DNA from: Streptomyces longhuiensis
GTDB lineage: Bacteria > Actinomycetota > Actinomycetes > Streptomycetales > Streptomycetaceae
Assembly (NCBI RefSeq): GCF_020616555.1
Contig: NZ_CP085173.1
Span: forward strand, 992,001-1,056,000
Length of the DNA stretch: 64,000 bases
Direction: 5' to 3'
This document shows positions 56,364-64,000 of this stretch, piece after piece (within the stretch, counting starts at the first letter, position 1; each line of letters starts with the position of its first letter). The notes beneath the pieces were generated by a model. The model saw only the letters and a list, made by a program, of their open reading frames with translations, was not told the DNA's origin and ran no database searches. Both the position numbers and the translations under genes were made by a program.

Positions 56364-58073
56364 TTGACCGCCGCACCCGCACTCGACGCCGCACCTCTCG
56401 ACCTCGCCATCGGCGACCTGCGCGAGAGCGCCGCCTCCTGGACCGCCGTTCCGCTGCCCGAGCGGATCGCCCTGCTGGAGCGGATGCTTCCGCGGATCGC
56501 CGACGGGGCGCCCGGCATGGTCGCCGACGCCGCCCGCGCCAAGGGGTACGAAGCAGACTCCGACTGGGCCGCCGAGGACTGGGTCGCCGCACCCTGGGCA
56601 CTGGCGCAGACCGTGGGCGCGTACCTGCATGTGCTGCGCCGCCTGGCCGCCGGGCACGCCCCGGTGCCCGCCCAGTCCGTCCGCACCCGCGAGGGCCGTA
56701 CCGTCGTCGACGTCTTCCCCGCCACGGCCACGGACCGCCTGCTGCTCAACGGCTTCACCGCCGAGGTGTGGACCCTGCCGGGTACGACCCGCGAGCAGGT
56801 CCTGGCCCGCGCGGCCGGCGAGTACCGCGGGCGGCCGGGCGAGCCGGCCGTCGCGCTGGTGCTCGGCGCCGGGAACGTCGCGGCGATCACACCGCTCGAC
56901 ATCCTGCACAAGCTGTACGCGCAGGGCCAGGTCGTCCTCGCCAAGATGAACCCGGTCAACGCCTATCTCCGCCCGCACTTCGAGAAGGTGTTCGCCGAGT
57001 TCGTGGAGCGTGGCTGGGTCCGCTTCGTCGACGGAGGCGCGGCCGAAGGCGCGTACCTCACGACCCACGAGGAAGTCGACACCATCCACGTCACCGGCAG
57101 CGAACGCACCCATGACGCCATCGTGTGGGGCACCGGCGCGCAGGCCGAGGAGCGGCGGCGCGCCGACACCCCGCTCAACGACAAGCCGTTCACCAGCGAG
57201 CTGGGCGGCGTCAGCCCCTGCATCGTGACGCCGGGCCCGTGGAGCGCAGCGGACTTCCGGTTCCAGGCCGAGCACATCGTGACCAGCAAGCTGAACAACT
57301 CCGGCCACAACTGCGTCGCGAGCCAGATTCTGCTCGTGCCCCGCCACTGGAGCGGGACGGAGCGGCTGCTCACCGAGATCCGGCACGTCCTGCGTGAACT
57401 GCCGCAGCGCGGCGACTACTACCCCGGCGCTGCCGACCGCCTCGGTTCGGTGACCGGCGCCCACCCGGAGGCCGAGGCCTACGACGACACGTGCCGCCTC
57501 CTCGTTCCCGACATCACCGACGCCGACGACCCGATGCTCACGGACGAGGTGTTCGCCAGCGCCCTGGGCGTGGTGCGCCTGCCGGGCGACGACGCACCCC
57601 AGTTCCTGCGCGCCGCCACCGCGTTCGCCAACGACAAGCTGCCCGGCACACTCGGCGCCACCCTGCTCGTGCACCCCCGTACCGAACGCGCCCACGGCGC
57701 CGCCGTCGACGAGGCCGTCGCCGCGCTGCGCTACGGCACGCTCGGCGTCAACTGCTGGTCGGCGTTCGGCTTCCTCCTGGGCTACACACCTTGGGGCGCC
57801 CACCCCGGACACACCCGCCAGGACATCGGCAGCGGCATCGGGTTCGTGCACAACGCGTTCCTCCTGGAGGACGTCGAGAAGACCGTGCTGCGGGCCCCCT
57901 TCGCACCTGCTCCGCGGGGCCTGTTCACCGGCTCGCCCTCACTGTCGCCGCGCCCGCCGTACTTCGTCACCAACCGCACCGGACGCACGACGATGGCACG
58001 CCTCACGGCCTACGCCACCGACCCGAGGGCGAGCAGGCTGCCGGGCATCTTCGCGTCGGCCCTGCGCGGCTGA
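56364..58073 (+). CDS. Aldehyde dehydrogenase-superfamily protein
   Basis: A 569-aa protein of the ALDH fold, longer than the usual ~490 aa. The general-base glutamate is in SELGGVSPCIV and the nucleophile Cys in SGHNCVASQ, so the catalytic pair is retained. The NAD-binding part reads LVLGAGNVAAITPLDILHKL. It starts with TTG (56364-56366), seven bases after CAGGAG. It closes the dioxygenase-MFS operon and would oxidise the aldehyde produced by hydroxylation. Its substrate is unknown and the protein is a remote ALDH. Confidence 0.8.
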   Translation: MTAAPALDAAPLDLAIGDLRESAASWTAVPLPERIALLERMLPRIADGAPGMVADAARAKGYEADSDWAAEDWVAAPWALAQTVGAYLHVLRRLAAGHAPVPAQSVRTREGRTVVDVFPATATDRLLLNGFTAEVWTLPGTTREQVLARAAGEYRGRPGEPAVALVLGAGNVAAITPLDILHKLYAQGQVVLAKMNPVNAYLRPHFEKVFAEFVERGWVRFVDGGAAEGAYLTTHEEVDTIHVTGSERTHDAIVWGTGAQAEERRRADTPLNDKPFTSELGGVSPCIVTPGPWSAADFRFQAEHIVTSKLNNSGHNCVASQILLVPRHWSGTERLLTEIRHVLRELPQRGDYYPGAADRLGSVTGAHPEAEAYDDTCRLLVPDITDADDPMLTDEVFASALGVVRLPGDDAPQFLRAATAFANDKLPGTLGATLLVHPRTERAHGAAVDEAVAALRYGTLGVNCWSAFGFLLGYTPWGAHPGHTRQDIGSGIGFVHNAFLLEDVEKTVLRAPFAPAPRGLFTGSPSLSPRPPYFVTNRTGRTTMARLTAYATDPRASRLPGIFASALRG

Positions 58074-58084
58074 GCACGTTCCGA

Positions 58085-59299
58085 TCACCAGGCCTCCGTC
58101 TCGGGCGCCTGCGGCAGGCGGGGTGTGATGTCACGCTCCCGGGCCCGCAGGCGCAGGGCGAGCAGCGGGAAGACGAGGACCGAGATCATCGCCGCGCCGA
58201 CCAGGGCCGCCGCCTCGCTCTTCTTCACGACACCGTCGTCCACGCCGATCGCCGTGACGGCCACGACGAGCGGAAGGCAGGTGGAGGAGTAGATCGTCAG
58301 CGCCCGGCGGCCGAGCGGTGACAGGTCACGCGGCGCGAGTCCGTACGTCGGCAGTCCCCGTACGACCACGAAGAGAACGAGGAAGACCGGCACCAGCAGG
58401 AGTGCGCGACCGCCGTCGAGGAGCGACGCGAGGTCGAACTCGATGCCCGTGACGATGAAGAAGAGGGGGACGAGGAAACCGAAACCCATCGCCTCCACCC
58501 TGGTCAGAATCTCCTCGCTGCTCTCCGGCGCCGAGCCCTGGAGCACGAGCCGGGTGAGGAGTCCGGCGGCGAAGGCGCCGAGGAGCACGTCGAGGCCGAG
58601 TTCCTGCGACAGCGCCAGCATCGCCACCAGCAGGAGCATCACGAACCGGACCGCGAACTGCGCGCTGGTGTGCAGGGTGCTGCGGATGATCCGGCTGAAC
58701 CACGGCCGGCGCGGGCGCATCGCCAGGAACACGGCGCCGGCCGTGATGGCGGCGAAGACGGCGAGAACCGCCGTGGCCGCCCCTGGTCTGCGGCCGCTGA
58801 GCAGCACCGCCATGGCGATGACGGGCCCGAACTCGCCGACCGCCCCGAACGCCATCATCACCGTGCCGAACCGGCCCTCCAGATCCCCGCTGTCCCGCAG
58901 GATCGGCAGCACCGTGCCCAGCGCCGTACTGGTCAGCGCGGTGCCGATGATGACGGCGCGCGCCCAGTCCAGGCCCGTCAGGGCCAGCGCCACGCCCAGC
59001 CCCAGAGCCAGGGAGACCACCCAGGCCCATACGGATCGGCGCAGCGTGTCGCCTCGGATGGCGGCGAACTGGATCTCGTACCCGGCCAGAAAGATGAGCA
59101 TCGACAGGCCGAGGTCCGAGAGGACGTCGATGACCTCTCCTCCGTGCGCCCAGTCGAGTACGTCCGGACCGATGAGGATCCCCAGCACGATCTCGAAGAT
59201 GACCACGGGGATGCGGACCCACCGGCCGACGCCGTGCGCCAGCAGCGGTGCCAGGACAGCGGCCGCCATGATGAGGATGAGCGTGCCCGCCTGTCCCAC
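58085..59299 (-). CDS. Cation:proton antiporter (CPA2 family)
   Basis: A 404-aa membrane protein with about 12-13 helices of the Na+/H+ exchanger (KefB-like) type. Helix motifs include PVVIFEIVLGILIGPDVLDW, GTALTSTALGTVLPILRDSG and FLVPLFFIVTGIEFDL. There is no C-terminal TrkA-N domain. It starts with GTG (59297-59299) after GGGGGA. It converges with the ALDH gene (11 bp apart). The 59300-59540 interval upstream shows no other feature. Confidence 0.88.
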   Translation of the reverse strand: MGQAGTLILIMAAAVLAPLLAHGVGRWVRIPVVIFEIVLGILIGPDVLDWAHGGEVIDVLSDLGLSMLIFLAGYEIQFAAIRGDTLRRSVWAWVVSLALGLGVALALTGLDWARAVIIGTALTSTALGTVLPILRDSGDLEGRFGTVMMAFGAVGEFGPVIAMAVLLSGRRPGAATAVLAVFAAITAGAVFLAMRPRRPWFSRIIRSTLHTSAQFAVRFVMLLLVAMLALSQELGLDVLLGAFAAGLLTRLVLQGSAPESSEEILTRVEAMGFGFLVPLFFIVTGIEFDLASLLDGGRALLLVPVFLVLFVVVRGLPTYGLAPRDLSPLGRRALTIYSSTCLPLVVAVTAIGVDDGVVKKSEAAALVGAAMISVLVFPLLALRLRARERDITPRLPQAPETEAW

Positions 59300-59540
59300 A
59301 CCGTCCCCCTGTTCCGCGCCGGATCATGCTCTTCCGACCATCGGTGAGGCGGGCGTCCGCCGCATGTGAGAGCGGACCGTGCGGGTGAGGACGGCGGCCG
59401 GGGAGCGGGCGTTGGTGGTACGAGGCCACGACTGCCCGTGCGGACCAGCCCGTTCGCACCGGCCGCCGTGAGCCGGGGCGCAGCCGATCGCCCCCAGGAC
59501 CGGACCCCGCACACCTGGCAGCCCAACTCGCCCCGGACCG

Positions 59541-60728
59541 CTACGTGTCCCCCTCCAGCCGCTTCAGCCGAGATGCGTTCAGCCTCGCGGCCTGGCGTGT
59601 GAGGTGGTCACGTTCGGCGAGGTTGGGTGCCTTCCTGGCCGCCTCCGCGTACAGCCGTGCCGCCGTCGCCAGGTCGCCCGCGCGCTCGTGGAGATACGCC
59701 GCCACCGCGGTGTGGCGCGGCAGCGAGTCGTTCAGCTCCGCGAGCGCCGCCAGACCGGCGCGTGGTCCGTCGGCCTCGCCGACGGCCACTGCGCGGTTGA
59801 GCCGGACGACCGGGCTGTCCGTCAAGCGCGCGAGCTCGTCGTACCACTCGACGATCTGTACCCAGTCGGTCTCCTCGGCTGCCGGCGCGTCGGCATGGAG
59901 CGCCGCGATGGCGGCCTGGGCCTGGAACTCGCCCAGACGGTCGCGGGCAAGGGCCGCCTGGAGGATCACGACCCCCTCGGCGATCGACTCGGTGTCCCAG
60001 CGGGCGCGGTCCTGCTCGGCCAGCGGCACCAGGCTGCCGTCGGGCGCCGTGCGGGCGGCGCGCCGGGCGTGGTGGAGCAGCATGAGCGCGAGCAGCCCTC
60101 TCACCTCGGGGTGGTCGATCGCGGCCGCCAGCTGCCGGGTGAGGCGGATGGCCTCGGCGGCGAGGTCCACATCACCGGAGTAACCCTCGTTGAAGACCAG
60201 GTAGAGGACGCGCAGCACGGTGGCGACATCGCCGTGCCGGTCGAACCGCACGCCGGAAACGGTGCGCTTGGCCCGGCTGATGCGCTGCGCCATCGTCGCC
60301 TCGGGCACCAGGTAGGCCTGGGCGATCTGGCGGGTGGTGAGCCCTCCGACGGCGCGCAGGGTGAGCGCGACGGCGGAGGACGCCGTCAGCGACGGGTGGG
60401 CGCACAGGAAGTAGAGCTGGAGCGTGTCGTCGGCCGCGGGCACGGGGCCGGGCGCCGGTTCCTCGTCGACGAGGTCCTCACGCCGGCGGCGGGCGGCGTC
60501 CGACCGGGTCGCGTCGAGGAACTTGCGCCAGGCCACGGTGACCAGCCAGCCCTTCGGGTCCCGCGGCTGCTCGCCGGGCCAGACGCGGACCGCCTCGACC
60601 AGCGCGTCCTGCACGGCGTCCTCGGCCGCCGCGAAGTCGGCTCCGCGGCGGACGAGGATCGCGAGCACGCTCGGCGTGAGGCTCCGGATCAGGGCCTCGT
60701 TCACCTGAGAGGTCACGTGGGAGGTCAC
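59541..60728 (-). CDS. ECF42-type RNA polymerase sigma factor
   Basis: A 395-aa ECF sigma factor. Sigma-2 lies at about 5-75 (LTPSVLAILVRRGADFAAAE, then GWLVTVAWRKFLDATRSDA) and sigma-4 at about 110-165 (VGGLTTRQIAQAYLVPEATM). A ~220-residue C-terminal extension with TPR-like repeats (AVGEADGPRAGLAALAELND, then YLHERAGDLATAARLYAEAA) marks the ECF42 group. The GTG start (60726-60728) overlaps the upstream stop as GTGA. The partner DGPF gene and the promoter upstream of it are consistent with an autoregulated ECF42 locus. Confidence 0.9.
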   Translation of the reverse strand: MTSHVTSQVNEALIRSLTPSVLAILVRRGADFAAAEDAVQDALVEAVRVWPGEQPRDPKGWLVTVAWRKFLDATRSDAARRRREDLVDEEPAPGPVPAADDTLQLYFLCAHPSLTASSAVALTLRAVGGLTTRQIAQAYLVPEATMAQRISRAKRTVSGVRFDRHGDVATVLRVLYLVFNEGYSGDVDLAAEAIRLTRQLAAAIDHPEVRGLLALMLLHHARRAARTAPDGSLVPLAEQDRARWDTESIAEGVVILQAALARDRLGEFQAQAAIAALHADAPAAEETDWVQIVEWYDELARLTDSPVVRLNRAVAVGEADGPRAGLAALAELNDSLPRHTAVAAYLHERAGDLATAARLYAEAARKAPNLAERDHLTRQAARLNASRLKRLEGDT

Positions 60729-61132
60729 TCCGTGATGGTGGGCGGCTCGGTCAGGAACGGGCGCAGCTCGAGCCACTCGTGGATCGGCCTCCCGCCCGCC
60801 CCGGGGGCGGCCGACAGTTCCCCGGCCAGCTCGACGGCGCGCTCGTAGGTGTCGACGTCGATCACCATCCAGCCGGCGATGACGTCCTTGGTCTCGGCGA
60901 ACGGTCCGTCGGTGACCGGCGGGCGCCCCTCACCGTCGTACCGCACCCACGCGCCTTCGGGTGCGAGCGCCTGGCCGTCGACGAACTCGCCGGTCTTCTC
61001 GAGCCGGTCCGCGAAGTCCCGCATGTACTGCATGTGCGCCGAGATCTCCTCGGGCGTCCACTTCTCCATCGGGACGTCGTTGACCGCGGCCGGAGCTCCC
61101 CGGTAGTGCTTCAGCAGCAGGTACTTGGCCAT
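60725..61132 (-). CDS. DGPF/YCII-family protein of the ECF42 locus
   Basis: A 135-aa YCII-related protein that contains the signature DGPF (VTDGPFAETKDVIAGW, about residues 75-90). MAKYLLLKHYRGAPAA opens the fold. Proteins of this type accompany ECF42 sigma factors and are among their targets. Their biochemical role is still unclear. The ATG at 61130-61132 follows GAGGAGA. The stop overlaps the sigma-factor start, so the pair is co-translated. Confidence 0.9.
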   Translation of the reverse strand: MAKYLLLKHYRGAPAAVNDVPMEKWTPEEISAHMQYMRDFADRLEKTGEFVDGQALAPEGAWVRYDGEGRPPVTDGPFAETKDVIAGWMVIDVDTYERAVELAGELSAAPGAGGRPIHEWLELRPFLTEPPTITE

Positions 61133-61183
61133 CGTGTTCTCCTCGGTGGTGGTGCGCCCCATTGTGGTCGCGTTCACCCCAGG

Positions 61184-61210
61184 GACGGAGCGGGCCACGG
61201 ATTCTCGACA
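61184..61210 (-). promoter_or_regulatory. ECF42-type promoter of the sigma/DGPF operon
   Basis: On the minus strand TGTCGA (61205-61210) is followed after 17 bp by CGTC (61184-61187). That is the pattern described for ECF42-dependent promoters in Streptomyces venezuelae (TGTCGA at -35, CGAC/CGTC at -10). It lies about 50 bp upstream of the DGPF ATG. Confidence 0.65.
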
Positions 61211-61301
61211 TCGCGGCCGAGAATTCTTTTCTGCTTCTCGTGGGTGGGCCCGGTGAACGACGGCTCCCGTGCCCTGGGCCGATCCGACGCCGCCCGTCGG
61301 G

Positions 61302-61874
61302 TCAGTTGTTTCGCAGGGCGGCGAGGGTGGCGTTCAGGTCCGTGCGGTCCGTGCGGTTGTAGGGGAGCTTCCCGAGCAGGGTGGCCATGGCGCAGCTGTT
61401 GGAGAGCGCGGAGTAGACGAGGCCGGCGGCGATGCCTGCGGAGAGCAGCTGGAAGGCGGGGTGGATCACCAGGCCCAGGAGCAGGCCGAGGAGGACGACA
61501 GAACCTGCGGTCAGACGGACCTGGCGGTTCATGGCCCACTTCGGTGCCGCGGTGGCGGCGGGGCGCTGCAGGTCCCCTCCCGCCGAGACCCAGGCGGCGG
61601 TTCCGCCTTCGAGGTCGGCGGCGGGTATGCCGCTACGGGACAGGGTGACGCTCGCGTTCTGCGAGCGGGCGCCGGAAGCGCAGACCACGAGCAGGTCGCT
61701 GCGGTCGGCCACCTCGCGGAGGGTGGGCAGTGCGTGTTCGAGGTCGTCGAGAGGGATGTTGTGGGCGCCGGGCAGGTGTCCGCCGGCGTACTCGCCGGGG
61801 GTGCGTACGTCGATGACTACCAGGGTGTGCAGACGTTCCCGGACGGTGCCGGCGGTGAGGGTGGTCGTATTCAT
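61302..61874 (-). CDS. Rhodanese-DUF2892 membrane protein (YgaP-like)
   Basis: A 190-aa protein. The rhodanese domain covers about residues 5-105, with the persulfide-forming C65 (VVCASGARSQ) and IDVRTPGEYAGGHLPGAHNI. Two membrane helices of the DUF2892 type follow (VRLTAGSVVLLGLLLGLVIH and a Gly/Ala-rich second). E. coli YgaP has the same layout and sulfurtransferase activity. It starts at 61872-61874, 32 bp behind the TauE/SafE stop. The interval 61133-61301 upstream of the ECF locus holds the promoter noted there. Confidence 0.9.
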   Translation of the reverse strand: MNTTTLTAGTVRERLHTLVVIDVRTPGEYAGGHLPGAHNIPLDDLEHALPTLREVADRSDLLVVCASGARSQNASVTLSRSGIPAADLEGGTAAWVSAGGDLQRPAATAAPKWAMNRQVRLTAGSVVLLGLLLGLVIHPAFQLLSAGIAAGLVYSALSNSCAMATLLGKLPYNRTDRTDLNATLAALRNN

Positions 61875-61906
61875 GGGTTTCTGTCCTTCGGTTCGGCGGG
61901 GCTGGG

Positions 61907-62710
61907 TCAGATGAGGCTGTCGAGGAGCATGAAGGCGGCAACGGCCAGCAGGACGTAGGCGAAGACGTGCTGCAGGCGGTTGCCGGAGATCTTCGCCGCG
62001 AGGCGCTTGCCGTCCCAGGCGCCGAGGATCGCGGCTGCGGTGAAGGGGGCGATGACGGCCCAGTCGAGGCCGTCGGCGGTGCCGGTGCGGGTGGCCAGTG
62101 CGGCGAGCGAATTGATGACGATGACCAGGAGGCTGGTGCCGACGGCGGTCTTCATTCGCAGGCCGAGGACGCCGACCAGGGCGGGTACGGCGAGGAACCC
62201 CCCGCCGACGCCGAGCACCCCCGTGACGGCGCCGAGCCCGGCTCCGGATCCTGCCGCTCTGGGCGGGCGCACGGGGCGGTCTTCCGCGGGACTGTCGTGT
62301 ACGGCGTCGCCATCTGCGGGACTGCCTTGTACGGGGCCGTCTTGTGCTGGGCGGCCGGGACGGAGCATTCGCCAGGCGGCGAGTGCGGCTATCACCGAGA
62401 AGGCGATGGTCAGTGCGGTGGCGGGGATGTGGCCTGCCGCGAGGCCGCCGAGCATGGCGGGGCCGATGCCCGCGGCGGCGAACATCAGTCCGGACCGCCA
62501 GCGGACGTTGCCGTCCCGGGCGTGAGCGGCCAGTGAGCTGATGGATGTCAGGGTGACGATGATCAGGCTCGCGGTGGTGGCGGCGACGGGGGTGAAGCCG
62601 AGCAGGTAGATCAGTGCGGGCACGGCCAGGACGCTGCCGCCCCCGCCGAGTCCGCCCAGCGCCAGACCGACCACCGCGCCTGCCACCAGGGCAAGGATGA
62701 GCACGCTCAT
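61907..62710 (-). CDS. TauE/SafE-family sulfite/anion exporter
   Basis: A 267-aa membrane protein with about eight helices in two related halves (GLALGGLGGGGSVLAVPALI near residue 15; GAVTGVLGVGGGFLAVPALV near 160), the TauE/SafE repeat. A hydrophilic Pro/Asp/Gly loop of about 35 residues separates the halves and is longer than in most relatives. Placed between two rhodanese genes, it probably moves sulfite or thiosulfate. Confidence 0.88.
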   Translation of the reverse strand: MSVLILALVAGAVVGLALGGLGGGGSVLAVPALIYLLGFTPVAATTASLIIVTLTSISSLAAHARDGNVRWRSGLMFAAAGIGPAMLGGLAAGHIPATALTIAFSVIAALAAWRMLRPGRPAQDGPVQGSPADGDAVHDSPAEDRPVRPPRAAGSGAGLGAVTGVLGVGGGFLAVPALVGVLGLRMKTAVGTSLLVIVINSLAALATRTGTADGLDWAVIAPFTAAAILGAWDGKRLAAKISGNRLQHVFAYVLLAVAAFMLLDSLI

Positions 62711-62828
62711 ATGTGATCGGGACGGGGGTCGGGGCCGGCATCGGGACCGAGGCCGGGACGGGGGCTGAGGCCCGGACAGAAAAGGGACATGGCGGGACCA
62801 GGACTCCTACTGGTGTCGATCAAGGGGC

Positions 62829-64000
62829 TCAGGCGGCAGCGCGGACGGTCAGGCCGGCCTCTGCCGCCCGGTCGAAGCCGTCGTCGACGGCGACCACGTC
62901 GCGCCCGGCCGCGTCCAGCAGCGAGGCCGCGATCCCGGCCCGCATACCGCCGGCGCAGTGCACCCACACCTGCCCGGCGGGCACCTCGTCGATCCGCTGG
63001 TGCAGTGCGTGTACGGGAATGTGGACCGAGCCCTCGACGTACCCGTCGGCGCGCTCGGAGTCGCGGCGCACATCCAGGACCACCGGCGGCACCTCTGCCC
63101 GGGACAGCTCGGCGGCCAGGTCGGCGAAGGCGGCACGGCGGAACGACGCCGGGACCTCGCCGGGCCGCAGCCAGTCGGACGGGCTGCCGGTGGCGGCGGC
63201 CGCGGGGTGGTCGATCCCGACCCGGACCAGTTCACGCTGGGCGTCGGCGAGCTGCTGGGGCGTTTCGGCGAGCAGGGTGACGGGCTTGCCCCACGGGATC
63301 ATCCACGCGAGGTAGGTGGCGATCTTGCCGTCGGCCTCGAAGTTGAACGAGCCCGCGACATGCCCCTGGGCGAACGCGACGCGGTTGCGCAGGTCCACGA
63401 CCCATTCGCCGGCCGCGAGCCGCACACCGATCTCTGCGGCGTCCGCGCGCCGGGGGGCGGTCAGGTCGACGGGGTCCGGACCGGCGGAATTGGCCGGGCC
63501 CATGTGCGCGTAATAGGCGGGGACGTCCTCCAGGCCGGCGAGCAGACCGGCGACGAAGGAGTCGACGTCCTGGATCAGGGCCGCGTTCACGGCCTTCTCC
63601 CGGCCGATGGTGCTCGCCTCGCCCGCGGCCTGCCCGGAGGAACAGAAGCTGCCGAAGCCATGGGTGGGCAGGATCGAGGTGTCATCGGGCAGCTCGGTGG
63701 CGAGCCGGTGCGCGGAGGCGTGCTGGGCGCGGGCCAGGTTCTCCGTGAGGCGCGGTTCGACCAGGTCGGGGCGGCCCACGGTGCCCATGAGCAGGGATCC
63801 GCCGGTGAACGCGGCGACCGGCGTCCCGGCTTCCTCCAGGACGTACGCGGTGTGGTGCGGGGTATGGCCGGGGGTCGCCAGGGCCCGCAAGGACAGTTCC
63901 TCGTCGATCTCGATGACGTCGCCGTCGTGGACCGGAACACGGGAGAAGGCGACCTGCGCGGCGGCGGGCACCAGGTAGGCGGCGCCGGTGACCCGGGCCA
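62829..64000 (-). CDS. MBL-fold/rhodanese enzyme, persulfide dioxygenase-like (partial)
   Basis: The N-terminal part lies beyond the window: 390 codons are visible without the first metal motif. The end of a metallo-beta-lactamase domain (ALATPGHTPHHTAYVLEEAG, GSLLMGTVGRPDL, LPTHGFGSFC) is followed by two rhodanese domains. The first (WVVDLRNRVAFAQGHVAGSF) lacks an active-site Cys that I can see. The second has it in WVHCAGGMRAGIAA. This matches ETHE1/CstB-like enzymes that oxidise glutathione or other low-molecular-weight persulfide. The stop is at 62829, 118 bp upstream of tauE/safE. Confidence 0.88.
   Translation of the reverse strand, partial: ARVTGAAYLVPAAAQVAFSRVPVHDGDVIEIDEELSLRALATPGHTPHHTAYVLEEAGTPVAAFTGGSLLMGTVGRPDLVEPRLTENLARAQHASAHRLATELPDDTSILPTHGFGSFCSSGQAAGEASTIGREKAVNAALIQDVDSFVAGLLAGLEDVPAYYAHMGPANSAGPDPVDLTAPRRADAAEIGVRLAAGEWVVDLRNRVAFAQGHVAGSFNFEADGKIATYLAWMIPWGKPVTLLAETPQQLADAQRELVRVGIDHPAAAATGSPSDWLRPGEVPASFRRAAFADLAAELSRAEVPPVVLDVRRDSERADGYVEGSVHIPVHALHQRIDEVPAGQVWVHCAGGMRAGIAASLLDAAGRDVVAVDDGFDRAAEAGLTVRAAA

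Noticed and set aside
62711..62780. G-rich repeats (GGGACGGGG, GGGGCCGG) in front of tauE/safE as a regulatory array
   Set aside because: The units are irregular and fit simple GC-rich drift. No symmetry or spacing supports a binding site.

Overview
The window is high-GC actinobacterial DNA, most like Streptomyces or a close relative. The signs are GC-rich third positions, frequent GTG and TTG starts, ATGA/GTGA stop-start overlaps, and gene sets typical of streptomycetes (glyA-soxBDAG-purU, the hut genes, ECF42 sigma factor with a DGPF protein, a MerR/TioE-type regulator, many TetR, GntR, IclR and LysR regulators). No rRNA, tRNA, CRISPR array, intact insertion sequence or prophage gene was recognised. 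Both ends cut genes: a peptide ABC transporter on the left and a metallo-beta-lactamase/rhodanese enzyme on the right.

1-15 kb (all minus strand): a coherent set for taking up and using peptides and N-acyl amino acids, probably of D configuration. Reading in the direction of transcription it has an N-acyl-D-amino-acid-deacylase-like amidohydrolase, an M20 deacylase, a GNAT acyltransferase, an N-acylamino acid racemase, a PucR regulator, an MFS carrier, a class A-like serine hydrolase, then a tightly overlapped operon of class C-like hydrolase, class A-like hydrolase, lipoprotein peptide-binding protein, permease, and an unusual permease-ATPase fusion. The acyltransferase, racemase and M20 enzyme match the known D-to-L amino acid conversion route. 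The hydrolases have no signal peptides, so they should act on imported substrate in the cytoplasm. This is the best candidate for an undescribed system in the window.

15-22 kb: a mixed, partly decayed stretch. It holds an FtsX-type permease remnant joined to a headless Lrp gene, a GNAT/TetR divergent pair with a perfect operator palindrome, an erythromycin-esterase-like enzyme opposite a double-MerR regulator, a membrane protein with a truncated DUF1269 gene overlapping it, and a frameshifted alpha/beta hydrolase.

22-31 kb: histidine utilisation (hutG-hutU, hutC-type GntR, IclR, amino acid permease, hutH, second IclR, and only the first ~90 codons of hutI). A related palindrome lies in front of hutU, hutH and between the second IclR and the hutI fragment. 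A HutC-type site sits inside the permease promoter. With hutI broken, the pathway cannot run from this window alone.

31-38 kb: a large PLP Orn/Lys/Arg decarboxylase, a ThDP enzyme of the acetolactate synthase family, an Lrp/LysE regulator-exporter pair, and a thioesterase.

38.5-46.2 kb: a GntR regulator facing glyA-soxB-soxD-soxA-soxG, a decayed sdaA remnant, and purU. This is sarcosine oxidation with handling of one-carbon units.

46-54 kb: LysR/EamA/LysR, then an AidB-like acyl-CoA dehydrogenase, TetR and a divergent acyl-CoA ligase. 53-58 kb: TetR, a TauD-type dioxygenase, an MFS carrier and an aldehyde-dehydrogenase-like protein, which look like a catabolic unit for an unknown substrate. 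58-64 kb: a CPA2 antiporter, the ECF42 sigma-DGPF pair with its own recognisable promoter, and a sulfide/persulfide group (rhodanese, TauE/SafE exporter, MBL-rhodanese).
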